Positions 54,761 to 64,000 of a DNA stretch of 64,000 nucleotides are shown piece by piece (the first letter of the stretch is position 1; each line of letters starts with the position of its first letter). A program made the position numbers and the translations under genes. This DNA comes from Pycnococcus provasolii (taxonomy: Eukaryota; Chlorophyta; Pseudoscourfieldiophyceae; Pseudoscourfieldiales). The DNA lies in contig CP150585.1 in the NCBI GenBank assembly GCA_049487715.1, positions 62,001 through 126,000 on the forward strand. Direction: 5' to 3'. The notes beneath the pieces were generated by a model. That model worked only from the letters and a program-made list of their open reading frames with translations, had not been told where the DNA came from and did no database searches.

Positions 54761-55419
54761 GGTGAATTCTGAATGATGATGGTGATTATGGTGATGGCAG
54801 CAAGAGCGCCGATGCAGTAGCAAGTACACCACTCGATCCAAATATCGAGATAATAAAAGAACGACGAGAACGTAGATAAATAGATGCACACCTCTTAAGG
54901 TCAGAATCACACCAACTGCAACTGCAACTCTAAAAAGAGACACCAGAGATGACCAGCTAAGAGTATGTTAAGGTGCTTGAAATAATAAATAAGGTGAAAC
55001 TCTACGGTAGACTATCTTAGTTATTATCTTTTTCAAAGTGAAAAAGCAAGATGTCTGGATGTGGCAACAAGACAACGTTGTTGTGTTGGGAACAAACAGT
55101 GTGGAATGGCGACGTATGATCGCGCCCATCTTTTCGTCGAGGCGAATAGACAAAACGCGATCATGGGAGGCAACAGAGGATCCCCGGGACCACGGGAGGA
55201 ATGGCTTCTCAGGGCTTACTAACCCCGAACTGAAACGAATCCCAATCAATCTGGTATTTTCTAAACCCCGAAACGGCAAATCTGCGATGAGTGGCTCAGA
55301 AAGAAAAACCGGAGGGAGGGGGGCCGGAGTGCGACGATATATATCTCCCACGATAGCGATCAGAGCGCCGATAAGATATCTCCCACCAACATATCACTCA
55401 AACAATACACCAGTGAGTG
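54761..55419. other. Divergent promoter region
   Basis: It holds AACCCCGAA at 55221-55229 and 55264-55272 and a CGATATATATCT stretch at about 55335. No gene is seen; a frame at 55038-55484 is open by chance. Confidence 0.5.
55221..55272 (+). promoter_or_regulatory. Two AACCCCGAA boxes upstream of the prenyltransferase
   Basis: Exact copies lie at 55221-55229 and 55264-55272; the second is 148 nt before the ATG at 55420. Confidence 0.35.
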
Positions 55420-56688
55420 ATGGCGGCGATGGGCGTGACGAATCTGCGTGCTGCATCCAAGCGTGCTGCATCCAAGCCTCTTAAACGTACACGTCTTCCC
55501 TCGTATCACTCTGAGTCTTCAGGTGTTTCTTTGCAGTCTTCAGGGGGTAGGGTCGCCGCTTCTTCTTCTTCTTCTTTGTCTGGTTTTTTTCTCACGCACG
55601 ATCAGCGTACGCATAGCAGACCGTCTGTGGGTGTGTACGCGTCGTCGTCAGCGGCGTCGGCGGACTCGTCAGGGTTCAACGAACCGAAAGAGGACGATGA
55701 TGACTCGAGCTCGGTCGCCGCCTTTCTGGGCGCGTGCTGGAAGTTCGTCAGGCCGCACACAATCAGAGGAACCATACTCGGGACCACCGCGCTCGTCACG
55801 AGGTGTCTCCTCGAAGCAGACCCCTCGCTCATCAACTGGAAGCTGCTTCCTACCGCGCTCATGGGACTCTTCGCGCTGCTGTGCGGAAACGGGTACATCG
55901 TCGGAATCAACCAGATCTACGACGTCAACATAGACGCCGTCAACAAGCCGTTCCTGCCCGTCGCCAGCGGAGAACTCTCAAAGGCAAAGGCGTGGGTGCT
56001 GTGCCTCGGATTCGCCGCGGCTGGCATGGCAGCCGTGCTGCTCAACTACGGCACGCTCATCAGCGCGCTCTACGCCTTCGGGCTGTTCATCGGCTGGGCG
56101 TACTCCGTACCGCCTCTGCGGCTGAAGAGGTCCGCATTCCTCGCATTCCTTTGCATCGCGACGGTGCGCGGCTTTCTGCTCAACTTTGGCGTCTACTACG
56201 CGACACAAGCTGCACTGCAAGGATGGGGCGGTGGGGCGATCCAGAGCCTGCTCGGCAACGCGCCGGCGACAGCCCCGGCGATCTCCGCCATCGCGTGGAG
56301 TCCTGCGATCATCTTCATCACGACGTTCGTGACGGTGTTTGCGACGGCGATCGCCATCACGAAAGACCTGCCAGACGCCGAGGGCGACCGCCGTGAGGGA
56401 ATCACGACGTTCACGACGCAGTACGGCGTGCCAGCGGTCGCAACGCTTGGTACCGGTCTGCTTTTATCCAACTACGTGCTTGCGGTGACTGTGGCGATGT
56501 TGAATCCGTCGAGCGCCTTTCATCGCCCTCTCTTTATGATGGCGGCGCACGCCGCGGCGGCGGGGTACCTGCTGTGGTCGCGGTTGGAGCTCGGCAAGGC
56601 GAACTGCACGCAGCCAGCCATCAAGGAGTTCTACAGGAGGGTGTGGAACTGCTTCTACTTTGAGTACTTGATATTCCCTTTCTGCTAA
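55420..56688 (+). CDS. HST: Homogentisate solanesyltransferase-type prenyltransferase
   Basis: A 422-residue protein from the ATG at 55420. UbiA-family enzyme that joins homogentisate to solanesyl diphosphate with decarboxylation, the first committed step to plastoquinone in the plastid envelope. Residues 1-75 form a Ser/Arg-rich transit peptide. The core starts [20 protein letters not shown], then [20 protein letters not shown] with the first Asp-rich motif NQIYDVNID (about 162), [12 protein letters not shown], and [13 protein letters not shown] with the second Asp-rich motif (about 313). RPHTIRGT and [13 protein letters not shown] favour the HST/VTE2-2 group over phytyltransferase VTE2-1. 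Eight to nine helices follow, ending EYLIFPFC. There is no intron. Confidence 0.93.
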   Translation: MAAMGVTNLRAASKRAASKPLKRTRLPSYHSESSGVSLQSSGGRVAASSSSSLSGFFLTHDQRTHSRPSVGVYASSSAASADSSGFNEPKEDDDDSSSVAAFLGACWKFVRPHTIRGTILGTTALVTRCLLEADPSLINWKLLPTALMGLFALLCGNGYIVGINQIYDVNIDAVNKPFLPVASGELSKAKAWVLCLGFAAAGMAAVLLNYGTLISALYAFGLFIGWAYSVPPLRLKRSAFLAFLCIATVRGFLLNFGVYYATQAALQGWGGGAIQSLLGNAPATAPAISAIAWSPAIIFITTFVTVFATAIAITKDLPDAEGDRREGITTFTTQYGVPAVATLGTGLLLSNYVLAVTVAMLNPSSAFHRPLFMMAAHAAAAGYLLWSRLELGKANCTQPAIKEFYRRVWNCFYFEYLIFPFC

Positions 56689-57620
56689 GAACTAAGGTAA
56701 GTAAGTTACCCTATCCTATCCATAGTAAGATAAGAGTTTTCTTTTCAGTTTCTTCTTTTTTTTGTCATACAGCATATGTCGACCGTACGGCGCGTCTGTG
56801 CGCTTTGTCTGTCTTGTGCGTGCGCAGCCGATACTGTACCTCTATGTATTTTCATAGTACAGTACCTGTACTCTTGTTTCCCGTTTGGTGGTCCAGGGTG
56901 GCATCATGCATACCACTTCACACAACGTTATGTTTGGTCGAGGCTGAAACCTTTCGTTTCGTCAAGAGTCCGTCCATCCAGAAGACACAAGTCACAAGCA
57001 CGGAGGTGTCTGCTGGAAGACTTGGAAGACTTGGAGCCAGCCCTGCGCTGACCGGAGACGACTCGCAAAGACCCAACAGGCTCGCAGGTCGGTCAACGAT
57101 CGCTGATGAACAGTTTGCTCCCTAAAGGAACAAAACGGGTCCCAACAAACCGATCGGGCGACCGATCGAGGCAGCGAGTCCGAGCTGTCCGGCTACGATA
57201 AGTACGATACAATGCACCAACGAGAACGAGTCCCAACTCCCAAGGCCAGACGACCATGGGCCATGGGGCAAGGGATGGCCCGATGACCACCTAATAAGGT
57301 TAGGCATGGTCGTTTCACCTCGTTGCAACTTGGTCGTTTCACCTCGTCAAGATTGGTCGGGATCGGGACCTTGGTTCTCGGTCGGGAACAGTCGTGCCGT
57401 TGCCGTTGTGATGAGGGAGCTGTCGGGGAATTGTCGGGCAGTACCCCCTTATTTAAGGCCCACTTGCCTCCCCATTCCCCAAAGGCGGACCGAAAACGAC
57501 CTGTTATCGGGATCCCACCGGTCGGGTAAAGTTTACTCGGGTCGGCCGTTCCCTTCGAACCCACAAAGTACTGTACTGGTCCGTTTCCCTTTTCGGCCAT
57601 CACTCCTTGTGATTGGAGTG
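56689..57620. other. Upstream region of the four-EF-hand gene
   Basis: Poly-T/pyrimidine tract near 56750, a duplicated GGTCGTTTCACCTCGT (about 57308 and 57329), and GGGATCCC at 57509-57516, 112 bp before the ATG. No gene is supported. Confidence 0.5.
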
Positions 57621-59522
57621 ATGGCGTCTGCGCTCACCGCTCCTCCTGCGATGGTTAGGGAGGGTTCGGGTCCTGCTCCTGCGCCTGCTTTGGGAGCGTT
57701 CGCGCAGTACGTCCACCAAAGACGGCGCTCACTAGCATCTTCTATGACCGCTAACGAGGGATTGATTCCGTCTGTTGCGCCTGTTCGGCGACCACGTGCA
57801 AAGTCTGCGCGGCCTGCAACCACAGTCCGAAAACCACAGCCGCCGTCGTCGTTCGGTGCGCCGCACCTACCACCGCCGTTCTGGCCGCCGCACACAGGGT
57901 ACGCCAGACCGCCGCCGCTGCAATTCCCAAGGCCGAAAAGCGCCGTCGCGACGAGAACTGGAAACAATATGGCCGAGCCGACGACGCGCGCGCCTCTGGC
58001 GGTGCAAGCATCCGCCGTCATTGGCGCGGCGAAACGACTCGCGGCGAGCGCCGACCCAACAAAGACGCTCAAGGCGAACCCAGCCATGGCGCAGCACATC
58101 CTTGAACTCGCCGACGGAATCCGAGGAACGACCGCGCCGAAAAGGCCGGCGTCCGCAAGCCCGAGCATGTCAACCATGAAGTCACCCACGTCCACCATGT
58201 CGCCGGCGTCACCCGCAGTTCGACCGCCGCGACCGCCGTCCGCTTCGGCGGCGTCACCCGCACCGCCACTGCCGCCAAGCGGAAACCTTGCCATGCCCCC
58301 GCCACCGCCTAAGCCTGCTGCGCCGACCATCGAAGAGCTCGTTCGTGGTGTGAAACCACGACGACCGGACGCCATGACTGCGGTGGACGCGGCAAGGAAA
58401 CACCAAAGCGTCGCCGAGTCTGTGCAGGTCGTTCGACCGCCGAGCCGTGGCGAACGACCGTCAAGCCGGAGCGGACGGCCGCCGAGCCGGAACGAACGAG
58501 GGCAGCACGAGCCGCCGCCGCCCAAGCCGAGCATGCGCTGGGTTCGAGAGGAGGAGAAGGAAATGGCGCCGGGCGAGCGCCCGATCATCACGGAGCCGGA
58601 CGGGAGCTTCAAGGTGATGGTGCCGTCGGCATACGACCGCTGGCGCATGTCGCTCAAGGACAAGCGAGGCAACCAGCTGAGCCAGGAGGACGTCGACACG
58701 ATCGCGTTCAACGGCCTGATCACCGCGCTGAAGGACCGCATCTACCAGAAGGGCCCGTTCGCCATCACGAACCACTTCCAGGTGCTGGACGTCGACGGCA
58801 GCGGCAGCTTGGAGCCGGACGAGTTCTTCGCGGCGCTGAGCGCGATGAACCTCGGGCCCGGGCTGAACAAGAAGGTGAGCGACCTCCTGCTCGAGAAGGT
58901 GGACAAGGATGGAAGCGGCTCGCTCGACTACGTCGAGTTCACGGACGCCATTCGCATGGGACGCGTCGACTACGTCAAGCCCCAGGGAAGGCACCGCTGC
59001 GGCCCGGACCCCGACGCGCCGTTCGGTGAAATAGGGCACCGCACGCCGTGGGGCATCATGGCGGACGCCGGCCGCAATCTCGACGTCTTCGACAAGAAGA
59101 TCAACTCCATGTTCAGAGATCTTGGCGAGGTGTTCGAGCGCTTCGACACCGACGGCAGCGGTGAGATTGATTTCAACGAGTTCGGAGCCGCGATGCGTGA
59201 GATGAACCGCAAAAAGGGGCTCAATCTCAGCGAGGAGGAAATTGCGCGGCTATTCAAGGTTGCGGATGATGATCGCAGCGGCGCAATTTCGTATGCCGAG
59301 TTCGTCAAGGGATTCAGCGGCGCGGGTGGCCGACGCTTCATTCCTGAGTTTCTGAAGCCCAAGGGAATTCGAAGCAGCATGGCGGGTCCCATCTGGGATC
59401 ATCGGCAGCCGCACCCATTCACAAATCCTAGCATGTTTGAGAGATCAAAGGCCAGGTACCGAGGTTCCAACCTCGGTCTTGGCGTGTCGGAGTACGAACC
59501 ACCTCAACCGCCAAACTTCTAA
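57621..59522 (+). CDS. Four-EF-hand calcium-binding protein with Pro/Ser-rich N-terminus
   Basis: A 633-residue protein from the ATG at 57621 (MASALTAPPAMVREG); the frame is open to 57306 with weaker composition. The first 330 residues are Pro/Ala/Ser/Arg-rich, with RPKSAVATRTG and PPSRNERGQ motifs typical of cilium-associated proteins in algae. Four EF-hands follow: LDVDGSGSLEPDEF (about 389), VDKDGSGSLDYVEF (about 427), FDTDGSGEIDFNEF (about 507) and ADDDRSGAISYAEF (about 549). All have a good loop (the fourth has Arg at position 5). A Tyr/Lys/Pro-rich link between pairs (VDYVKPQGRHRCGPD, GHRTPWGIMADAG) recalls flagellar EF-hand proteins, but the family is not certain. Confidence 0.85.
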   Translation: MASALTAPPAMVREGSGPAPAPALGAFAQYVHQRRRSLASSMTANEGLIPSVAPVRRPRAKSARPATTVRKPQPPSSFGAPHLPPPFWPPHTGYARPPPLQFPRPKSAVATRTGNNMAEPTTRAPLAVQASAVIGAAKRLAASADPTKTLKANPAMAQHILELADGIRGTTAPKRPASASPSMSTMKSPTSTMSPASPAVRPPRPPSASAASPAPPLPPSGNLAMPPPPPKPAAPTIEELVRGVKPRRPDAMTAVDAARKHQSVAESVQVVRPPSRGERPSSRSGRPPSRNERGQHEPPPPKPSMRWVREEEKEMAPGERPIITEPDGSFKVMVPSAYDRWRMSLKDKRGNQLSQEDVDTIAFNGLITALKDRIYQKGPFAITNHFQVLDVDGSGSLEPDEFFAALSAMNLGPGLNKKVSDLLLEKVDKDGSGSLDYVEFTDAIRMGRVDYVKPQGRHRCGPDPDAPFGEIGHRTPWGIMADAGRNLDVFDKKINSMFRDLGEVFERFDTDGSGEIDFNEFGAAMREMNRKKGLNLSEEEIARLFKVADDDRSGAISYAEFVKGFSGAGGRRFIPEFLKPKGIRSSMAGPIWDHRQPHPFTNPSMFERSKARYRGSNLGLGVSEYEPPQPPNF

Positions 59523-59716
59523 TTATAATGGACGAGTAACCAAAGTGACAAAATCTTTTGGGAAAACTTTTCTTTGTTTCTTTCTTACAGCAACGGTCGC
59601 ATAACTATCGTTTACTTCTCTCTAAATATCAGCGAGATTCTTCAATTCAATTACAACAAAAGCGCAACTTTTTACAAGCTTTTTCATCCCTATCGTCACA
59701 TCATGAGTTCAAATTT

Positions 59717-62317
59717 TCATTTAACTTTGAAACTTCCGTCCGCTCCCGCCGCCTTCGCCTTCTCCTCCTCTCCTGTCACCTTATTTCGGTACGTGCGCAG
59801 GTCGTTGACGAGTCGTGCCACCTGGCCTTCCGTCATGGCTGATGACAACGTATCCGACGCCACCTCCTCCCTGAGCACGCGTCGAAGCAAGGCCTCGGCA
59901 TTGTCCTTGGCCACCGAGAGTTCTCGAGCCTGGTACCACGCATCCACGATGCGCTTTAGTGCCGGGGCGTTGCGACTCAGCACCTCGAAGGCTGCCGCGT
60001 TTGCGGCGCTTCCGCCGACAACGAGCGAGTTCACGGTATGGCACACACCAGCAATCTGAGAGTCTGTTGGCGAAGCTCCGAGCATATTCAAAATGTCAAA
60101 CACACCCTCAGGTGATGCCAGCATTATCTTCTGCGCATCTGAAACCTCCGCGACGCGTGCCATGATCGTGACTAGCGCGTCGCGCGCGACAGTCGCCAGC
60201 TCGCATCTGCATATGTCCATCAGCGGCTCTGTCGCGCCAACCGCAACGAGTGCAGCCGCGACGTTCTGAATGGCGGCTGCGCAAGTGTCGAGGAGCAGAA
60301 CAAGCTCGTCCAGCACGGCTTGTGGAGCACGTCTGTGAAGGAGTGGCACGAGTATGAGCCAAGCGTCGTGTTGGTCCAGTCTTGCTGAAAATGGAGATGA
60401 CCATGCGATACGTCTCTCTTCCGATTTACGAATTCCGGCGGTGGCAGTGACACCGCACAGCAGATTCACCAGGTGAAGCAGGGATCGAAGTGTCGTAGCA
60501 TCTTCGTCGGAGATTCGTCCAACGTCGCGGAACACCATGTCGATGCCGCCATCTAACTCGGTCGTCATCACAACGGGGCACATCGACGTGCACTTTGCAA
60601 TCAGTGGCAGCAGCCCACCCGCGACATTTGCCGTCGCGAGCGCCTTTGCAAGCGGCGGCGGTGTTTCGGCGTCATGATGCTGCCTGTACTCTGCAATCAA
60701 CGCCGCGGTGGCCATGGCGACGCCATCGATGGGTGCAGAGTCGGATTCAGAGCCCGTGCATCGTATGAGCATTTCTGCGACGCTGTCTGCGAACCCGGCT
60801 AGCTTGACAAGCACAGGCTTCGGCGCGATGCGCGGCGTGTGTACGTCCGTTCCCGCAACTGCCAGGCGCATCATCGTCGCAGCACGTTCGTGCAGGTGAG
60901 CAGGTCCGCGTGCCGCCATCAGGCATACCGATTCCAGGTGCTGTTCTTGCAGAAGAAGCTGCACGACTCGCTTGGACCCTTCACCGTCTTCGAGGACATC
61001 GCATAGCAGCTCCACGGAGGCGACAATCACGGCGAGACGTCGATCGCGCACGCACGCGACCAGGGTCGACAGCCAGCTATCATGGGTGGCGAGCGTCTTT
61101 CGTCGGATTCGCGCCGCCGCAACGCTTTTCTCTGCGTCATATCCATTCTCACCCTCTTCAATCTGCGAGACGGTGAGGGCTAGCAGTCGCAGCACCGCGG
61201 CGTTGTCTTCTCGAAATGCGTCGTGGAGCACGTCAAGGCCGTGAAGGTATTCGATGAAGTACGACCGCCTTGCATCGCTCGTTTCGAGTAGGCTTGATAT
61301 CTGGTCGATATTCGCTTTGATCGGGTTGGCTTCGAAATTCGAGCTGGCAATTGTCTTCACGACAGACTCGAGCTGCACCAGCAGGGCGCCCTCTCCGGTT
61401 GTTAGCGCCGCCGCCTGCGCCTCCTCCTTGGCCCTCGCTAACTGCGCGACGGAGTCTGCGTGCTTCGCTTCCTGCGTGAGCGTTTCTGCGAGGGCTGTGA
61501 GCTGATTTCGTTTTTTTTCTCCTTGTGCAAATTCGAGCGCCTTGGCAACGTCCGAGCGTGCTTGGTTCGGCTTTCCCATGGCGCGCAGCACGTGAGCGCG
61601 CTTGACGTACGCGTTTACATACGTCTTGTCCATGCGTACTGCGGCGTGCGCATCCTTGAGTGCGTGATTTAGTTTGTTGAGTTTGAGTCTCGTTTGCGCG
61701 CGGTTTGCAAACAGCACGGCGGAAGGCAGGTTGCGCAGCCCGTGCGTGTACCTTTCGTCCGCTTTTTCGTATAGTTGTTTTTTGTACAAGGCGTTTCCTT
61801 CGTCGCGTGCGACGGCAGCGTTCGTTGCAGCTTGTGCGCGCGCCGCCTCGCGTCGCCGTTCTTCTTCCGTGACGGGCACGGTGACTGTTGGAGTAGGAGG
61901 AGGAGGAGGCTTGACGTGTGCGAAAGAATCTTCCCCTCCTTGGTAATCCTGGTAATCCCCGGAAGCTTCGTCGTCGTCCGAGTTGTCGTTTCCTTTGAAC
62001 ACGGACCACTTATCGTAGTCCGTCGCCGTCGTGCGTCCCTTGGCGAAGATCGGCACAGAGTCCCCAGAATCACCACCAGAATCAACATCATCGCCAATTT
62101 CATCACCGTCATCACCCAACATCGGAACAGGAACAGGAACCCGGCGCAGGAGTCCTTGACTGATGAGCGACTCCTCTTTCAGGACTCTGGAGACTTCCTC
62201 CAAAACACACACTTCCGATGATACGTCGACATCTGAAGCCAGTACAACCTCAAGGATAGGGGCACTACTACCACTGCCAGGCAGAGTGCGCAGCGTTGAA
62301 GAACTGATGCGCGCCAT
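59717..62317 (-). CDS. TPR/ARM protein resembling TTC12/UNC-45
   Basis: An 866-residue protein from an ATG. After an acidic N-terminus with TDYDKWSVFKG come three TPR motifs (about 169-275): ARDEGNALYKKQLYEKADERY, AVLFANRAQTRLKLNKLNHAL and VNAYVKRAHVLRAMGKPNQA. Armadillo-like helical repeats fill the rest (HLVNLLCGVT, AAIQNVAAALVAVGATEPLM, VARDALVTIMARVA and more). TPR followed by ARM is the layout of TTC12 (axonemal dynein assembly) and UNC-45 (myosin chaperone); DYDKW before the TPR favours a dynein-assembly-type factor, but this is a judgement by layout. TGTAA candidates on the minus strand lie at 59651-59655 and 59672-59676. Confidence 0.8.
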   Translation of the reverse strand: MARISSSTLRTLPGSGSSAPILEVVLASDVDVSSEVCVLEEVSRVLKEESLISQGLLRRVPVPVPMLGDDGDEIGDDVDSGGDSGDSVPIFAKGRTTATDYDKWSVFKGNDNSDDDEASGDYQDYQGGEDSFAHVKPPPPPTPTVTVPVTEEERRREAARAQAATNAAVARDEGNALYKKQLYEKADERYTHGLRNLPSAVLFANRAQTRLKLNKLNHALKDAHAAVRMDKTYVNAYVKRAHVLRAMGKPNQARSDVAKALEFAQGEKKRNQLTALAETLTQEAKHADSVAQLARAKEEAQAAALTTGEGALLVQLESVVKTIASSNFEANPIKANIDQISSLLETSDARRSYFIEYLHGLDVLHDAFREDNAAVLRLLALTVSQIEEGENGYDAEKSVAAARIRRKTLATHDSWLSTLVACVRDRRLAVIVASVELLCDVLEDGEGSKRVVQLLLQEQHLESVCLMAARGPAHLHERAATMMRLAVAGTDVHTPRIAPKPVLVKLAGFADSVAEMLIRCTGSESDSAPIDGVAMATAALIAEYRQHHDAETPPPLAKALATANVAGGLLPLIAKCTSMCPVVMTTELDGGIDMVFRDVGRISDEDATTLRSLLHLVNLLCGVTATAGIRKSEERRIAWSSPFSARLDQHDAWLILVPLLHRRAPQAVLDELVLLLDTCAAAIQNVAAALVAVGATEPLMDICRCELATVARDALVTIMARVAEVSDAQKIMLASPEGVFDILNMLGASPTDSQIAGVCHTVNSLVVGGSAANAAAFEVLSRNAPALKRIVDAWYQARELSVAKDNAEALLRRVLREEVASDTLSSAMTEGQVARLVNDLRTYRNKVTGEEEKAKAAGADGSFKVK

Positions 62318-63069
62318 GGTGGGAGCCGGAGGGAGGAATGAATGGAGGCTTCGAGAAGTTTGATCTGGGCGGGGAACTTTCCCCGAGCGATAACCCTAGC
62401 CCTAACCCTAGCGCTAATAACCCTAACCCTAACCCTAGCGATAACCCTAGCGCTAATAACCCTAGCTCTAACCCTAGCTCGCTAATCTTCCGTTCTTTTC
62501 AGTTTTGGACTTTTGGTCAAGGAACGGTATTTATTTGCACGCACGTGATTAAATTCGTCGAAAAACCAGCGACCACGAAGTGCTTGCGCACCGGCGTTTC
62601 GCCTAACTTATTTGAGTACTATGTGCAAACTTGCACTTGTTCATCTTGACTTACTCGGTAATATCATGCTTGATTACAGTGTGATCATGGTCGATATCAT
62701 GGTATTCGAAGGTTGATATTGAAATCTCGATTTTTCTTTGATCATGGTTCTCTTCATGTATCATACGTGATATCAGTTGAGTCTAGAAGGGTTAGTATCA
62801 GGTTTATCAGGTTTATCAGGGTTAGTATCAGACCTGATATCAAGCAAAGGACAACCTCACGTACCTTGCATAGTGAGTCGTCATCGTCGGGTCAGGGGTG
62901 CCTACTGCTACAGCTGGCCGCGCGTGCTGGTTGGCAGCCGTGGCGTGCGTGCTGGCCGGCGTGGCCCCCGGCAGCCCTAAAAAAGCCGCCATGGCCGCCT
63001 TCTCTCGCTTGCGCTCTTCCTCAATTAACGTCGTCGAGGCGCTTGTCCAGGCGCTGCAGGAGTCTTACC
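62318..63069. other. Upstream region of the TPR/ARM gene and flank of the truncated secreted gene
   Basis: Telomere-like words at 62390-62485 and TATCAGG repeats at about 62795-62840. No gene is seen, although a frame starting ATG at 62990 overlaps the signal peptide gene and is a weaker alternative. Confidence 0.5.
62390..62485 (+). repeat. Degenerate telomere-like array
   Basis: CCCTAA units are mixed with CCCTAGC, CTAATAA and CGATAA variants. A higher-order unit (CCCTAGCGCTAATAACCCTA) is seen twice. It lies 73 bp upstream of the minus-strand TPR/ARM gene start. Confidence 0.8.
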
Positions 63070-63402
63070 ATGAGGACCTCGGTGTTGCTCGGGTTGCTCG
63101 GGTTGGTGTTGCTCGGGAATCCCGTTCGTGCTTCTGCGCCTGCTCCTGCGCCTGCGCCTGCTCCTGCTCCTGCTCGAACGTGGTGGAGGAAGTCAGTTAA
63201 GGGAGGGGGTGGTGGGGGAAGTGCGTCGAGTGCGTCGTCCGAGTCCGTGTTCATGTCCGAGTTCATGTCGCCTATGGGGAGTGGTTTGGTATATGAGAGT
63301 TGTTACGGAATAGGAATGAACCTGTTACTAGAAGAAAGGGGAAAGGGGAGAGGGCACGAAGCTTGCGTCCCATGCTTCGTGCTATTCCAAGAGTTTTTGT
63401 AG
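63070..63402 (+). CDS. Secreted Pro/Ala-rich protein, apparently truncated
   Basis: The ATG at 63070 opens a strong signal peptide (MRTSVLLGLLGLVLLGNPVRAS), followed by an APAPAPAPAPAP stretch (wall-protein-like), then ARTWWRKSVKGGGGGG, a Ser/Ala stretch and MSEFMSPMGSGLVYES. The frame ends after 110 residues in sequence that is antisense to the integrase relic, so the original C-terminus seems to have been replaced by an insertion near 63300-63390. A donor-like GTATATGAG at about 63290 makes an intron possible instead. Confidence 0.5.
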   Translation: MRTSVLLGLLGLVLLGNPVRASAPAPAPAPAPAPARTWWRKSVKGGGGGGSASSASSESVFMSEFMSPMGSGLVYESCYGIGMNLLLEERGKGRGHEACVPCFVLFQEFL

Positions 63403-63760
63403 TTGTACCACCAAACTATTCGCTGTAAATTCCGTGCCGTTGTCCGACTGCAAGATGGCAGGCGGTCCGTATTGCCGAAAAAAGTGAACAAGCTCCATGC
63501 GAGCTGCCGGTTGTAGGGATTTGATGAAGTTCGACATCTCGAACGAAATTGGTCGCGGGTCCGAACACGGTAAGGCCAAAGCAGCACATAGGCGTGTCGT
63601 CGATTGGAAGATCACCGGCGATCACTTTTTCAATCTCGCGCGAGAGATTGCCGCGCCGGATAGCCATGAGCTACTCTGGCTCTCCGTCGGCCACATCGCG
63701 AACCGGTTTCGCCGCGCCGACTCGTGCGAGGCCTATGAGCCCCTTGGCCTTGTTGCCTGA
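63382..63760 (-). pseudogene. Retroelement integrase relic
   Basis: On the minus strand a frame reads FEMSNFIKSLQPAARMELVH, then FFRQYGPPAILQSDNGTEF and TANSLVVQLQKLL. The YGPPxxLQSDNGTEF motif is the second Asp of the DDE catalytic core of retroviral-type integrases. An earlier part (DTPMCCFGLTVFGPATNFV) lies in another frame, so the element is frameshifted. No reverse transcriptase or LTR pair is visible, and the relic continues toward the right edge (the 63840-64000 flank is GC-rich with GGGGCCC runs). Confidence 0.55.
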
Positions 63761-64000
63761 CACTTCCGTTTCATCACCGTTTCCAACCCGCGACGGCGTG
63801 TCACAAGTCACAACCAACAACAAATAATAAGTCAAGTTTGCGAGGGGCCCCGCCCGGGAGGGGCCCGGGCCTGCGTGCGGGAACCCGCCTCGCAAGAAAG
63901 CACGACCAGGGACGCATCCCCGAAATCCGAGGATTTCCCGCCCCCCTCATTTTTTTTCACTTCCCTTCATTCCCAGCATTTTCAATGGCGCAGCTCCCGA
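63761..64000. other. Right-edge flank
   Basis: AGGGGCCCCGCCCGGGAGGG-type GC-rich sequence and a poly-T tract near 63951. Nothing that I can support as a gene. Confidence 0.4.

Noticed and set aside
55038-55484. A 148-residue frame overlapping the prenyltransferase start
   Set aside because: It runs into the transit peptide region in the wrong frame and has no coding signature.
1-64000. tRNA, rRNA or riboswitch genes
   Set aside because: I scanned for T-loop GTTCRAATC patterns in cloverleaf context and for conserved rRNA cores and saw none; a covariance-model search was not possible.

Overview
The window is nuclear DNA from a unicellular green alga, most likely a prasinophyte-type or other compact chlorophyte. 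The genes for plastid functions (homogentisate solanesyltransferase-type prenyltransferase, a RelA/SpoT homologue, a plastid-type aspartate-semialdehyde dehydrogenase) point to a photosynthetic eukaryote. Candidate TGTAA poly(A) signals, which are the chlorophyte form, follow many stop codons. Genes are close together, GC-rich, mostly intronless, and separated by AT-richer intergenic DNA. Two short GT-AG introns (119 and 97 nt) are well supported. A SPPPP-type stalk protein and several candidate cilium or centrosome-type proteins (TTC12-like TPR/ARM, Sfi1-like/ankyrin, LRR, EF-hand) also suit a flagellate or recently flagellate alga. The species cannot be named from this sequence.

Layout. 0-5.5 kb: left-edge Cys-rich secreted protein (partial), a Gln/His-rich putative zinc-finger regulator, a decayed transposon-like stretch, and a weakly F-box-like protein. 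6-12.2 kb: a giant membrane-anchored subtilase carrying PA and kringle domains and a polyproline stalk, an acidic protein, and a small secreted repeat protein. 13.8-21 kb: Sel1-repeat protein, bL9 ribosomal protein with an apparent frameshift in its leader, a copia-type gag relic, and an Sfi1/ankyrin-like protein. 21-25 kb: repeat-rich zone (about 230-bp inverted repeat, 45-bp minisatellite) around the ASDH gene. 25-41 kb: LRR/coiled-coil protein, an LSD1-like demethylase with a C-terminal SRI-like domain, a ubiquitin fold interrupted by a WH-motif domain, a type II glycosyltransferase-like protein, an EamA transporter, a TLDc protein, a plastid membrane protein and spliced NTF2. 41-64 kb: RSH with a degenerate hydrolase site, PP2C, a spliced EF-hand protein, a CCX/NCLX-type cation exchanger, the prenyltransferase, a four-EF-hand protein, a TPR/ARM protein, and a truncated secreted protein abutting an integrase relic.

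There is no operon logic, as expected for a nuclear genome. The strongest candidates for something new are two fusions: the split ubiquitin protein at 33.3-34.3 kb, and the LSD1-SRI protein at 28-33 kb, which would couple histone demethylation to elongating RNA polymerase II. Two short intergenic words (AACCCCGAA and GGGATCCC) recur upstream of plus-strand genes and look like promoter or 5' UTR elements.
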